From: Actinomadura macrotermitis
GTDB lineage: Bacteria > Actinomycetota > Actinomycetes > Streptosporangiales > Streptosporangiaceae
Reading direction: 5' to 3'
Length of the DNA stretch: 64,000 nucleotides
NCBI RefSeq assembly: GCF_009604375.1
Contig: NZ_WEGH01000002.1
Span: forward strand, 768,073 to 832,072
The notes below the pieces were generated by a model. It made no database searches, had not been told where the DNA came from, and worked only from the letters and a program-made list of their open reading frames with translations. Positions 35,080 to 43,086 of this stretch are shown here, piece after piece. A program made the translations under genes and the position numbers. How positions within the stretch are numbered: position 1 is the stretch's first letter; every line of letters begins with the position of its first letter.

Positions 35080-36036
35080 ATGACCGACACCGCCGCCACC
35101 GAGGCCGGGCTGGAGGCCGAGTTCGAGGCCAGGATCGCCGCCGACGAGCGGATCGAGCCCCGCGACTGGATGCCCGAGGGGTACCGCAGGACGCTCGTCC
35201 GGCAGATGTCGCAGCACGCGCACTCGGAGATCATCGGGATGCAGCCCGAGGCCGAGTGGATCGGCTGCGCCCCCTCGCTGCGCCGCAAGGCGATCCTGCT
35301 CGCCAAGGTCCAGGACGAGGCCGGGCACGGCCTCTACGTCTACTCCGCCATCGAGACGCTCGGCGTGGACCGCGCCGAGCTCACCGAGCGCCTGCTGGCG
35401 GGCGAGCAGCGCTACTCGGCCCTGTTCGACCACCCCGTGCGCACCTACGCCGACGTGGGCACGATCGCCTGGCTCGGCGACGGCGCCGCTATCTGCCTCC
35501 AGGTCCCGGCGTGCCGCGCGTCCTACGGGCCGTACGCCCGCGCGATGTTCCGCATCTGCAAGGAGGAGAGCTTCCACCACCGGCAGGGCTACGAGCTGCT
35601 CACGGCGATGATGCGCGGGACCGCGGAACAGCGGGCCATGGTACAGGAGTCGCTGGAGCGCTGGTGGTGGCCGACCATGATGATGTTCGGTCCGCCGAAC
35701 GCGCGGTCCACGCACACCGAGCGCTCGATGCGGTGGCGGATCAAGCGCGTCACCAACGACGAGATGCGCCAGCAGTTCGTCGACATGGCGGCGCCGCAGG
35801 CCGAGGCGCTCGGCGTCCGGCCGCCCGATCCGGCGCTCCGCTGGAACCCCGAGCGCGAGCACTACGACTACACCGATCCGGACTGGGCGGACTTCGAGCG
35901 CCTGATCTCGGGTGACGGCCCGCTCCGGGCGCAGCGGATCGCCCACCGGGAGCGGGTCCACCGGGAGGGCGCCTGGGTGCGCGAGGCCGCCCTCGCCTAC
36001 GCGCGGCGCAACGAGGGCGCGGAGGTGGGCGCGTGA
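35080..36036 (+). CDS. paaA: PaaA-like catalytic subunit of aryl-thioester epoxidase
   Basis: 318 residues, the normal PaaA size. Ferritin-like diiron ligands occur as [13 protein letters not shown] and [13 protein letters not shown], with [14 protein letters not shown] near the start. PaaA with PaaC, B and E epoxidises the aromatic ring of phenylacetyl-CoA. Related PaaA-type proteins in biosynthetic clusters (for example the antimycin system) hydroxylate carrier-bound aminobenzoates. Here the rest of the catabolic pathway (paaG, paaZ, paaJ, paaK) is absent, favouring a biosynthetic role on an aryl thioester (inference). It starts 6 bp after the IGPS-like stop. Confidence 0.93.
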   Translation: MTDTAATEAGLEAEFEARIAADERIEPRDWMPEGYRRTLVRQMSQHAHSEIIGMQPEAEWIGCAPSLRRKAILLAKVQDEAGHGLYVYSAIETLGVDRAELTERLLAGEQRYSALFDHPVRTYADVGTIAWLGDGAAICLQVPACRASYGPYARAMFRICKEESFHHRQGYELLTAMMRGTAEQRAMVQESLERWWWPTMMMFGPPNARSTHTERSMRWRIKRVTNDEMRQQFVDMAAPQAEALGVRPPDPALRWNPEREHYDYTDPDWADFERLISGDGPLRAQRIAHRERVHREGAWVREAALAYARRNEGAEVGA

Positions 36037-36317
36037 GCGACTCATGGCCGCTGTGGGAGGTGTTCATCCGCGGCAAGCGGGGCCTGAACCACGTGCACGT
36101 CGGCTCTCTGCACTCGCCGGACGCCGAGATGGCGCTGCGCAACGCCCGCGACGTCTACACCCGGCGCAACGAGGGGACCAGCATCTGGGTGGTCCCGTCC
36201 GCCCAGATCACCGCGTCCAGCCCCGAGGAGAAGGACTCCTTCTTCACCTCGTCGGCCGACAAGGTCTACCGGCACCCGACGTTCTATGTCGTGGCCGAGG
36301 AAATTCCCCACATCTAG
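36033..36317 (+). CDS. paaB: PaaB-like subunit
   Basis: 94 residues, matching PaaB in size and motifs: [40 protein letters not shown] and [10 protein letters not shown]. PaaB is a small structural or bridging subunit that holds PaaAC pairs together. The GTG start overlaps the paaA stop by 4 bp, as in catabolic operons. Confidence 0.95.
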   Translation: MSDSWPLWEVFIRGKRGLNHVHVGSLHSPDAEMALRNARDVYTRRNEGTSIWVVPSAQITASSPEEKDSFFTSSADKVYRHPTFYVVAEEIPHI

Positions 36318-36324
36318 GACACCC

Positions 36325-37215
36325 ATGCCGACTGAAAACCTCTTCAAGGCCCTCGTACGCGAGGACGACAACGGCCAGTGGGCGTTCGGCACCGGCTTCA
36401 CCGACGGTCTCGCCCGCGTCGACCGCGGCGTCCCCGAGGGCGTCGACCGCGCCGATCTCGCCGAGTACTGCCTGATGCTCGGCGACGACGCGCTGATCTA
36501 CGCGCAGCGCCTCAGCGAGTGGTGTTCGAAGGCCCCCGAGATCGAGGAGGACATCGCCCTCGCCAACATCGCGCTCGACCTGCTGGGGCACGCCCGGGTC
36601 CTGCTGGCCCGGGTGGCCGAGGTGCGCGAGGAGGGCGACGAGGACGCACTGGCGTACTGGCGGGACGCGCCGCAGTTCCGGAACGTGCGGCTCGCCGAGC
36701 TCGACCTGGGGCCGGGTCCGGGCGGCGACTTCGCCGCCACGATGGCCAGGCTCCTGCTGTTCAGCAGCTGGCGCCTGGCGATCTTCACCCGGCTCGCCGG
36801 ATCTCGGGACCGGCTGCTCGCCGCGCTCGCGGCCAAGGGCGCGAAAGAGATCACCTACCACCGTGACCATGCGACCCAGTGGGTGATCCGGCTGGGCGCC
36901 GGCACCTCGTACTCCCGCGCCCGGATGACCGCCGGCCTGGACGCCGTGTGGCCGTACGCCGAGGAACTCTTCGCGCCCCACCCGGTCGAGACCCGGCTGG
37001 CCGCGCAGGGCGTCGCGGTCGATCCCGCCACGGTCCGCACCGAGGTCCTCGGCGTTCTGACCGAGGTCCTCGCCCACGCCGAACTGCCTCCGCCCGCGTT
37101 CGTCCCGGACGGCGAACCCCATCCCGGCCGCGACGGCGAGCACACCGAGGAGCTCGGCCCGCTCCTCGACGAGATGCAGTCGCTGGTCCGCGCCATGCCG
37201 GGGGCGACCTGGTGA
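36325..37215 (+). CDS. paaC: PaaC-like structural subunit
   Basis: 296 residues. It resembles PaaC: YCLMLGDDALIYAQRLSEW, IALANIALDLLGHARVLLARV, KEITYHRDHATQWVIRLG and HTEELGPLLDEMQ. PaaC is the metal-free partner of PaaA in the epoxidase core. ATG 36325 lies 7 bp after paaB; an in-frame ATG at 36286 lies inside paaB and is less likely. It overlaps paaD as GTGA. Confidence 0.93.
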   Translation: MPTENLFKALVREDDNGQWAFGTGFTDGLARVDRGVPEGVDRADLAEYCLMLGDDALIYAQRLSEWCSKAPEIEEDIALANIALDLLGHARVLLARVAEVREEGDEDALAYWRDAPQFRNVRLAELDLGPGPGGDFAATMARLLLFSSWRLAIFTRLAGSRDRLLAALAAKGAKEITYHRDHATQWVIRLGAGTSYSRARMTAGLDAVWPYAEELFAPHPVETRLAAQGVAVDPATVRTEVLGVLTEVLAHAELPPPAFVPDGEPHPGRDGEHTEELGPLLDEMQSLVRAMPGATW

Positions 37216-37706
37216 CCGGCGTGGCACGGGCACGGCAGGCGGTCGAATCGGTCCTGGACCCGGAGCTGCCGGTGGTGACGCTGGCGGAGCTCGGGGTGAT
37301 CCGCGGGGTCGAACTGAACGGCGACAGGGTCGAGGTGGCCCTGACCCCGACCTACACCGGATGCCCCGCGCTGGCGCAGATGCGCGCGGACATCCAGGCG
37401 GCGCTGGCCCGGGCGGGCTTCCCGCGCTGCGAGATCACCACCGTTCTCGCTCCGGCGTGGACGACCGACTGGATCAGCGAGAGCGGCCGCCGGAAGCTGG
37501 CCGACCACGCGATCACCCCGCCCGGGCCCGCGCCGCGGCACCAGGGGCCGGTGCCGTTGACGCTGGCGCCGAGGCCGCCGGAGACGTGTCCGCGCTGCGG
37601 GAGCGGCGGCACGGTGGAGCTCTCCCGGTTCTCGGGCACGGCATGCAGGTCGCTGCACTCCTGCACGGCCTGCGGCGAGCCCTTCGAGCACATGAAGGCG
37701 ATCTGA
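37212..37706 (+). CDS. paaD: PaaD-like maturation protein
   Basis: 164 residues. The N-terminal part is a MIP18/DUF59-like domain (ESVLDPELPVVTLAELGVIR, TPTYTGCPALAQM). The C-terminus has a four-cysteine zinc-binding pattern (CPRCGSGG, then SLHSCTACGEPFEHMKAI). PaaD is needed for assembly of the epoxidase, probably Fe-S or metal delivery. GTG 37212 overlaps paaC. Confidence 0.93.
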   Translation: MTGVARARQAVESVLDPELPVVTLAELGVIRGVELNGDRVEVALTPTYTGCPALAQMRADIQAALARAGFPRCEITTVLAPAWTTDWISESGRRKLADHAITPPGPAPRHQGPVPLTLAPRPPETCPRCGSGGTVELSRFSGTACRSLHSCTACGEPFEHMKAI

Positions 37707-38761
37707 TGCGCGCCCCCGTCGAGTTCCACAAGCTTCGTGTCACCCGCGTGGAGCGGATCTGCGCCGACGCGCTCACGGTCACCTTCGAGCCGCCGGGCGG
37801 GCGGTCCTACGCGCATGCCCCAGGGCAGTTCCTGACGTTCCGATTCGCCAGGGACGGGGTGGAGGAGCGCCGCTCATACTCGATCTGCTCCCCCGCCGGC
37901 GGCGAGCTGCGCATCGGGGTGCGGCGGGTACGCGGCGGGCTGTTCTCCGATGGGATCCTCCCGTCGCTCTCCCCCGGTGACGAGCTGGAGGCGATGGCGC
38001 CCCAGGGGCTCTTCACGCCTCCACCCGAGTCCCGCGACGGCCACCACGGGTTCATCGCGGCCGGGTCCGGGATCACTCCGGTGCTGTCGATCATCGGCAC
38101 CCTGCTCGCCGGGAGCCCCGAGGCGCGCGTCAGCCTGATCTACGGCAACCGCACCACGCGCTCGGTGATGCTCGCCGACGAGCTGGCGGACCTGAAGGAC
38201 CGCTATCGCGACCGCCTGCACGTCGTGCACGTCCTGTCGCGGGAGTCGGGTGCGGCCCCGCTGCTGTCGGGCAGGCTGGACGCCGGCCGGCTCGGCGACC
38301 TGCTCGACCGGGTCGTGGACGCGGCGTCGGTCGGGCACTGGTGGCTCTGCGGCCCCGAAGGCATGCTCGCCGCCGCCGGCAGGACGCTGCTCGATCGCGG
38401 AGTCCCACCCGAGGCGGTGCACGTCGAGCTGTTCTACAGCGAGGGCCCCCCTCCTCCGCCGCCCGAGGACGAGCCCGAGATCATCGGTGCGAAGGCCACG
38501 CTCATCCTGGCCGGCCGGGCGTCCACGGTCGGTCTCCCGCCCGGCGTCTCGATCCTGGAAGGGGCCCTCCGATCCCGGACCGACCTCCCGTTCGCCTGCC
38601 GCAGCGGTGTGTGCGGGACGTGCCGGGCCAAGCTCGTCGACGGCGGCACGCGCCAGCTCACCAGCTTCGCCCTCAGCCGGCCTGACCTCGCGGAGGGATT
38701 CGTGCTCACCTGCCAGGCGGTGCCGACCAGCGACGAGGTCACCGTCGACTTCGACGCGTAG
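37706..38761 (+). CDS. paaE: PaaE-like ferredoxin-NADP reductase
   Basis: 351 residues with three parts: an FAD domain (RSYSICSPAGGELRIGVR), an NADPH domain (AAGSGITPVLSI, WLCGPEGML) and a C-terminal plant-type [2Fe-2S] ferredoxin (CRSGVCGTCRAKL plus a later Cys in LTCQAV). It supplies electrons to the PaaABC oxygenase. The ATG overlaps the paaD stop by one base (TGATG). It completes the five-gene set in canonical order A-B-C-D-E. Confidence 0.95.
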   Translation: MRAPVEFHKLRVTRVERICADALTVTFEPPGGRSYAHAPGQFLTFRFARDGVEERRSYSICSPAGGELRIGVRRVRGGLFSDGILPSLSPGDELEAMAPQGLFTPPPESRDGHHGFIAAGSGITPVLSIIGTLLAGSPEARVSLIYGNRTTRSVMLADELADLKDRYRDRLHVVHVLSRESGAAPLLSGRLDAGRLGDLLDRVVDAASVGHWWLCGPEGMLAAAGRTLLDRGVPPEAVHVELFYSEGPPPPPPEDEPEIIGAKATLILAGRASTVGLPPGVSILEGALRSRTDLPFACRSGVCGTCRAKLVDGGTRQLTSFALSRPDLAEGFVLTCQAVPTSDEVTVDFDA

Positions 38762-38791
38762 CGTGCCGCCATGAACCCGTCTGGAGAAGGC

Positions 38792-39559
38792 ATGAACCGG
38801 TTCGGCGACCGCCTGGCCGCGCGGCGGTCCTCGCTGCTCATCGTTTACCTCACGCTCGGCGACCCGCTGACGACGGCGGGCCTGGACCTCCCCCTGGCCG
38901 CCGTGGAAGCGGGCGCGGACGTCATCGAGGTCGGCATCCCCACACCGTCCACCGCGCCGAAGGGCGCCATCGTGGCCGAGTCGTTCCAGCGCGCGGGCGG
39001 CCTCCCGCCCGAGCGGGCGTTCGCGCTGCTGGGCGAGATCCGGGCCGCCCTTCCCGGCACGCCGATCCTTTCCCTGATCTATCCGGAGACGGTCGCCGAC
39101 CTCGGCCGGGAACGGCTGATCACCGAATCGGTGCGGTCCGGCACGGACGGCCTGGTGCTGACCGCCCCGGACCCGGGAGAGCTGCGGGACGTCGCCGCCG
39201 GCGGGCTGGCCGCGATCCCGGTGATCCGGGCGGTGGACGACCCGGCGGCGGACGCCCTGGAGTCCGCCGCGGCCCCCGCGACCTATCGCACCATGTCACC
39301 GGCCACCGGCTCGGAACTCGACGCCCCGTCGGCCGGGGCACTCGCCGAGACCCTGGCCGCGACCGCGCGGAAGCCGTTCCTCGCCGGTTTCGGCATCTCG
39401 CGCCCGTCCGAGATCGGCCTGATCGCCCCGCACGCCGCGGGCATCGTCATCGGCAGCGAGCTGCACCGGGTCCTGCTCCGCTCGGCGCCCGGGAAGCGGC
39501 TCGACGCGGCGCGCTCGGCCATCAGGGAATGGAAGGCCGCGACCGTCGTCACCAGCTGA
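38792..39559 (+). CDS. Tryptophan synthase alpha chain-like protein with altered active site
   Basis: 255 residues with the TrpA (beta/alpha)8 pattern: IVYLTLGDPLTTAGLDL, GADVIEVGIPTPS, LSLIYPETVADLG, and FLAGFGISRPSEIG. The general-base Glu is kept (Glu46 in IEVGIP, matching E. coli Glu49). The catalytic Asp60 position is Lys57 (STAPKGAIV), so ordinary indole release from indole-glycerol phosphate is doubtful. No trpB is present in the window. ATG 38792 follows GGAGAAGG; the earlier in-frame ATG 38771 lacks a ribosome site. It ends 11 bp inside the convergent P450 gene. It is the last gene of the IGPS-paa operon. Confidence 0.82.
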   Translation: MNRFGDRLAARRSSLLIVYLTLGDPLTTAGLDLPLAAVEAGADVIEVGIPTPSTAPKGAIVAESFQRAGGLPPERAFALLGEIRAALPGTPILSLIYPETVADLGRERLITESVRSGTDGLVLTAPDPGELRDVAAGGLAAIPVIRAVDDPAADALESAAAPATYRTMSPATGSELDAPSAGALAETLAATARKPFLAGFGISRPSEIGLIAPHAAGIVIGSELHRVLLRSAPGKRLDAARSAIREWKAATVVTS

Positions 39560-40784
39560 CCGGCAGCGCGACCAGGCCGTAGACGTTCGCGTCCTCCTTG
39601 AACCGCAGCCGCTCCACCTCCACCGCGAGGCGCAGGCCGGGAATGCGCCGCAGCAGCGCCTGCAGTGCGATCCGTAGTTCGAGCCTCGCCAGGTTCGCGC
39701 CGAGGCACTGGTGGGGGCCGTAGCCGAACGCCAGGTGATCGCGCCGCCCGCGCGTGAGGTTCAGCGTGTCCGGGTCCTCGAACACCTCCGGGTCCCGGTT
39801 CGCGGTGGAACCCAGCCCGATCACGCCTTCCCCGGCGCGGATGGTCACTCCGCCGATCACGACGTCCTCGAGCGCGGTGCGGGAGGTGGTGACCTCGGCG
39901 ATGGTGAAGTAGCGCAGCCATTCCTCAACCGCGTCATCGACCAGCGCGGGGTCACGGGCCATGGCCGCCCGCCGTTCCGGGCCCTCCATCAGGAGGGCCA
40001 TGGTGCTCAGCGAGATCATGCTGGCGGTCGTCTCATGCCCGGCGATCAGCAGCGTCCAGGCCAGGTTGACCAGTCCGTCGTGGTCGTAGACCGGATCCGG
40101 CTCGGCGCGCTGCCCGGCGACCAGCCTGCTGATCAGGTCGTCCCCGGGGTCGCCCTCCTTGGCGCGGACCAGCCCGTCGAGGTACTGCCGGATCTCGGTG
40201 ACCGCCCGGACCCACGTCTCCCGATCCGTGCCCCGGTCGACGTAGAGGTCGGTGCGGGCCTGGAAGTACTCGTGGTCGTCGTACGGGACGCCGAGCAGCT
40301 CGCAGATCACCAGCGACGCGACCGGGAGCGAGAAAGCGGACACCAGGTCCACGGGACGCTCGCGGGAGCTCAGCAGGTCGTCCAGCCTGTCCTCGACGAT
40401 GCGCTCGGCCCGGGGCCGCAGCCCGGCCACGCGCCGCACGGTGAACTCGCCGGCCACGGCGCGGCGGGCGCGGGCGTGCGCCGCGCCGTCGAGGCTGCCG
40501 ATGCTCTGCGGGAACGCCTTGACGGCCTGCGCCTGGCCCGGCGTGAACAGGGGGAACCCGGGATGAGCCCGGTCGGAGCCGAACCGGGGGTCGGACAGCA
40601 TCGACCGCACGTCGGCGTAGCGGGTCAGGAGCCAGGCGGTGTTGCCGCCCGCCATCCTCACCCGGGAGACCGGCTGCTCCCCGCGCAGCCGCGTGTACTC
40701 CTCACGCGGCGCGAACGGGCAGGTCCGGGCCAGCGGGACGGGAGGGATGTCCGCCGCCGGGACGGGAGGGGTGCCCGCCGTCAT
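39549..40784 (-). CDS. Cytochrome P450 (biosynthetic type)
   Basis: 411 residues. The I-helix is LLIAGHETTASMIS, ExxR lies in AVEEWLRYFT, and the haem loop is FGYGPHQCLGANLARLE. The N-terminal PVPLARTCPFAPREEYTRLR is common in CYP105/107-like tailoring enzymes of polyketide clusters. The ATG at 40784 shares a base with the methyltransferase stop (TGATG), so the two are co-translated and probably tailor the same product. A longer start at 40823 lies within the methyltransferase gene. Confidence 0.93.
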   Translation of the reverse strand: MTAGTPPVPAADIPPVPLARTCPFAPREEYTRLRGEQPVSRVRMAGGNTAWLLTRYADVRSMLSDPRFGSDRAHPGFPLFTPGQAQAVKAFPQSIGSLDGAAHARARRAVAGEFTVRRVAGLRPRAERIVEDRLDDLLSSRERPVDLVSAFSLPVASLVICELLGVPYDDHEYFQARTDLYVDRGTDRETWVRAVTEIRQYLDGLVRAKEGDPGDDLISRLVAGQRAEPDPVYDHDGLVNLAWTLLIAGHETTASMISLSTMALLMEGPERRAAMARDPALVDDAVEEWLRYFTIAEVTTSRTALEDVVIGGVTIRAGEGVIGLGSTANRDPEVFEDPDTLNLTRGRRDHLAFGYGPHQCLGANLARLELRIALQALLRRIPGLRLAVEVERLRFKEDANVYGLVALPVSW

Positions 40785-41602
40785 CAGAACGGGCCCGGCC
40801 TGTGGGCGACCGCGATCAGGCATCCGATGTCGGCGACGTCCATATCGGAGGAGATCGTCGCGTTGTGGATGTCGTCGACGTTGACCCCGTGCACCCGCTC
40901 GAACTCGTCCCGGTGGCGCTGGAGGTTCTCGGTGATGCGCGGCACGGTGTACCTGGTGTGGTCGGTCACGTCGACCAGCTCATCCAGGACGAACCCGGCA
41001 TCCGCGATGACCTGCGGATACTCGTCGAGGCTCGTCAGCGAGCTGAGCTTCCCCGCGCCGCCCGCGGAGCGCTCCAAGCCCTTGGGGACGGTGAGGTCCG
41101 TCAGGACGAGCCGCCCGCCGGGAACAAGGACGCGCCTGATCTCCCGCAGCGCCTTCGCCCGGTCCATGTGCACCAGGGACTCGAACGCCAGCACCGCGTC
41201 GAAGGACGCGTCGTCGAACCCCGTCTCCATCGCATCGGCCTTCTGGAAGGTCACCCGCTCCACCAGCCCCCGAGCCTCCGCACGCTCGCCCGCCTTGCTG
41301 ATCTGCAGGGCGTTGGTCGAGATCCCCACCACGGCCGCCCCGGTGGCCTCGGCGAGCCGCACCGCCGGCTTGCCCACGCCGCAGCCGACGTCGAGCACGC
41401 GGTCGTTCCCGCCGACGCCGAGCCTGCCGATGAGGACGTCGGTGAAGCGGTCGGTCGCGACCTCGATCGAGCTGTCGTCGGCCGCGTCCTCCCAGTATCC
41501 GAAGTGGTAGTTGTCGTCCCAGATCATGCTCAGCAACGGCCCGAACGAGTCGTACAGGTCCGACACCTGGTCGGTGCCGGTCGCCGCGGATCGAGAGGTC
41601 AT
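40784..41602 (-). CDS. SAM-dependent methyltransferase, RebM-like
   Basis: 272 residues. The start region DLYDSFGPLLSMIWDDNYHF followed by GYWEDA, motif I VLDVGCGVGKPAVRLAEATG, FDAVLAFESLVHM and LVPGGRLVLTDL closely follow the RebM family (rebeccamycin sugar 4'-O-methyltransferase) as I remember it. Most members are O-methyltransferases of glycosylated or hydroxylated products. No glycosyltransferase or deoxysugar gene occurs in the window, so the target may be an aglycone hydroxyl or a sugar encoded elsewhere. AAGGGAA precedes ATG 41602. The 95-bp gap to the A-domain gene has no obvious promoter. Confidence 0.9.
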   Translation of the reverse strand: MTSRSAATGTDQVSDLYDSFGPLLSMIWDDNYHFGYWEDAADDSSIEVATDRFTDVLIGRLGVGGNDRVLDVGCGVGKPAVRLAEATGAAVVGISTNALQISKAGERAEARGLVERVTFQKADAMETGFDDASFDAVLAFESLVHMDRAKALREIRRVLVPGGRLVLTDLTVPKGLERSAGGAGKLSSLTSLDEYPQVIADAGFVLDELVDVTDHTRYTVPRITENLQRHRDEFERVHGVNVDDIHNATISSDMDVADIGCLIAVAHRPGPF

Positions 41603-41697
41603 GATGTTCCCTTCGGCGTTGGGGGCGAGGGGTCCTCCACCAGGCTAGGAGCCCGGATCGGAGGCGACCATGGGACCTTGGTGCCGTGGCCCGGGGG

Positions 41698-43086
41698 CTA
41701 GCCGCCCATGGCGGGCACGACGTAGGCGACGAGCCGCTGGTCCCCCGGCCGGTCCTCGCGCAGGGTCACCGCGCACCGCGAGACCCCCTCGCACCGGGCC
41801 AGCACGGACTCGATCTCGCCGAGCTCGATGCGGAAGCCGCGCACCTTGACCTGGTTGTCGACCCGGCCGATGAACTCCAGGTCGCCGTTCTGGTTCCAGC
41901 GCACGCGGTCGCCGGAGCGGTACATCCGGGAACCCGGCGAGCCGAAGGGGTCGGCCACGAACCGCTGCGAGGTCAGGTCGGGACGGTTGAGGTAGTCCCG
42001 GGCGAGGCCCGGGCCGGACACATACAGCTCGCCGGTCACGCCCACCGGGACCGGGCGCAGCGCGTCGTCCAGCACGTAGAGGCACAGGTCGGGCATCGCG
42101 ACGCCGACGACGCTCGCCGGTTCTCCCTCGGTGTCCGACCTGGACAGCAGGCGATAGGTGACGTGCACGGTCGTCTCGGTGATCCCGTACATGTTCACCA
42201 AGGCCGGGCTCTCGTCACCGTGGCGCGCGTACCAGTCCTTCAGCTTGCCGAGGTCGAGCGTCTCGCCCCCGAACACGACGATCCGCAGCGACAATGGCCG
42301 CTCTCCGCCGTCGTCGCGTTGCAGATGCGCCTCCATCAGCGGATAGAAGGCCGACGGTGTCTGGTTCAGCACGGTGACGCCCTCGTCGATCAGGAGCCGC
42401 AGGAGATCCTGGGGGGACCGGCTCACCGCGTGGGGCACGATGACGAGCCGGCCGCCGTGCAGCAGCGCGCCCCACATCTCCCAGGCCGAGAAGTCGAAGG
42501 CGTGGGAGAAGAACAGCGCCCAGACGTCGTCCGGCCCGAAGCCGAACCAGTGGTCGGTGGCCGAGAACAGGCGGATCACGGCCTCGTGGGAGACCTCGAC
42601 ACCCTTGGGCACCCCGGTGGAGCCCGACGTGTAGACCACATACGCGATGTTCGACAGGCTCAGCGCGTGCGTGCGGTCGGCGTCGACCGGGTCCGGCGCG
42701 TCGGCGGCGGACGTCAGCGCGTCGATGTCGACCACCGGCGCGGCCGACTCGGGCAGGGTTTCGAGCACCGGCCTGCTGCTCAGCACGAGCGCCGGATCGC
42801 AGTCGCCGAACAGGAAGGCGATCCGTTCGGCGGGATAGGCGGGATCGACCGGCACGTAGGCCGCGCCCGCCTTGAGCACCGCCAGGATCGCCACCACCAG
42901 TTCCGCGGACTTGTCGAAGGCGACGACGACGCGCCGTTCCGGCCCGGCGCCCCTGGCGATCAGCTCGTGCGCGAGGCGGTTGGCCCGCGCGTTCAGCTCG
43001 CCGTAGGACATCGAGACGTCGCCATGGACGACGGCCACGGCATCGGGGGCGCGACGCGCCTGGACCTCGAACAACTCCGCGATCAC
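41698..43086 (-). CDS. Stand-alone NRPS adenylation domain, threonine code, lacking A9-A10
   Basis: A 462-residue A domain with no C, PCP or other domain. Core motifs run from A1 ([14 protein letters not shown]) through A3 ([15 protein letters not shown]), A5 (NMYGITETT), A7 (YRSGDRVRW) and A8 ([20 protein letters not shown]). It stops at [11 protein letters not shown] with TAG, before A9 and the A10 lysine motif. The next bases hold no continuation in any frame. Pocket residues read D-F-W-N-V-G-M-V-H, one change (I to V) from the known Thr code DFWNIGMVH(K). GTG 43086 overlaps the megasynthase stop as GTGA. It cannot supply the A10 lysine itself; that may come from the adjacent megasynthase (see findings). 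Confidence 0.93.
   Translation of the reverse strand: MIAELFEVQARRAPDAVAVVHGDVSMSYGELNARANRLAHELIARGAGPERRVVVAFDKSAELVVAILAVLKAGAAYVPVDPAYPAERIAFLFGDCDPALVLSSRPVLETLPESAAPVVDIDALTSAADAPDPVDADRTHALSLSNIAYVVYTSGSTGVPKGVEVSHEAVIRLFSATDHWFGFGPDDVWALFFSHAFDFSAWEMWGALLHGGRLVIVPHAVSRSPQDLLRLLIDEGVTVLNQTPSAFYPLMEAHLQRDDGGERPLSLRIVVFGGETLDLGKLKDWYARHGDESPALVNMYGITETTVHVTYRLLSRSDTEGEPASVVGVAMPDLCLYVLDDALRPVPVGVTGELYVSGPGLARDYLNRPDLTSQRFVADPFGSPGSRMYRSGDRVRWNQNGDLEFIGRVDNQVKVRGFRIELGEIESVLARCEGVSRCAVTLREDRPGDQRLVAYVVPAMGG

Noticed and set aside
34372..39559. Ordinary tryptophan biosynthesis operon
   Set aside because: trpB, trpD, trpE and trpF are absent, paa genes intervene, and catalytic residues are changed.
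41603..41697. Frameshifted remainder of the stand-alone A domain (missing A9-A10)
   Set aside because: The bases after the TAG stop do not encode an LPxYM or NGK motif in any frame, so the truncation is real in this sequence.
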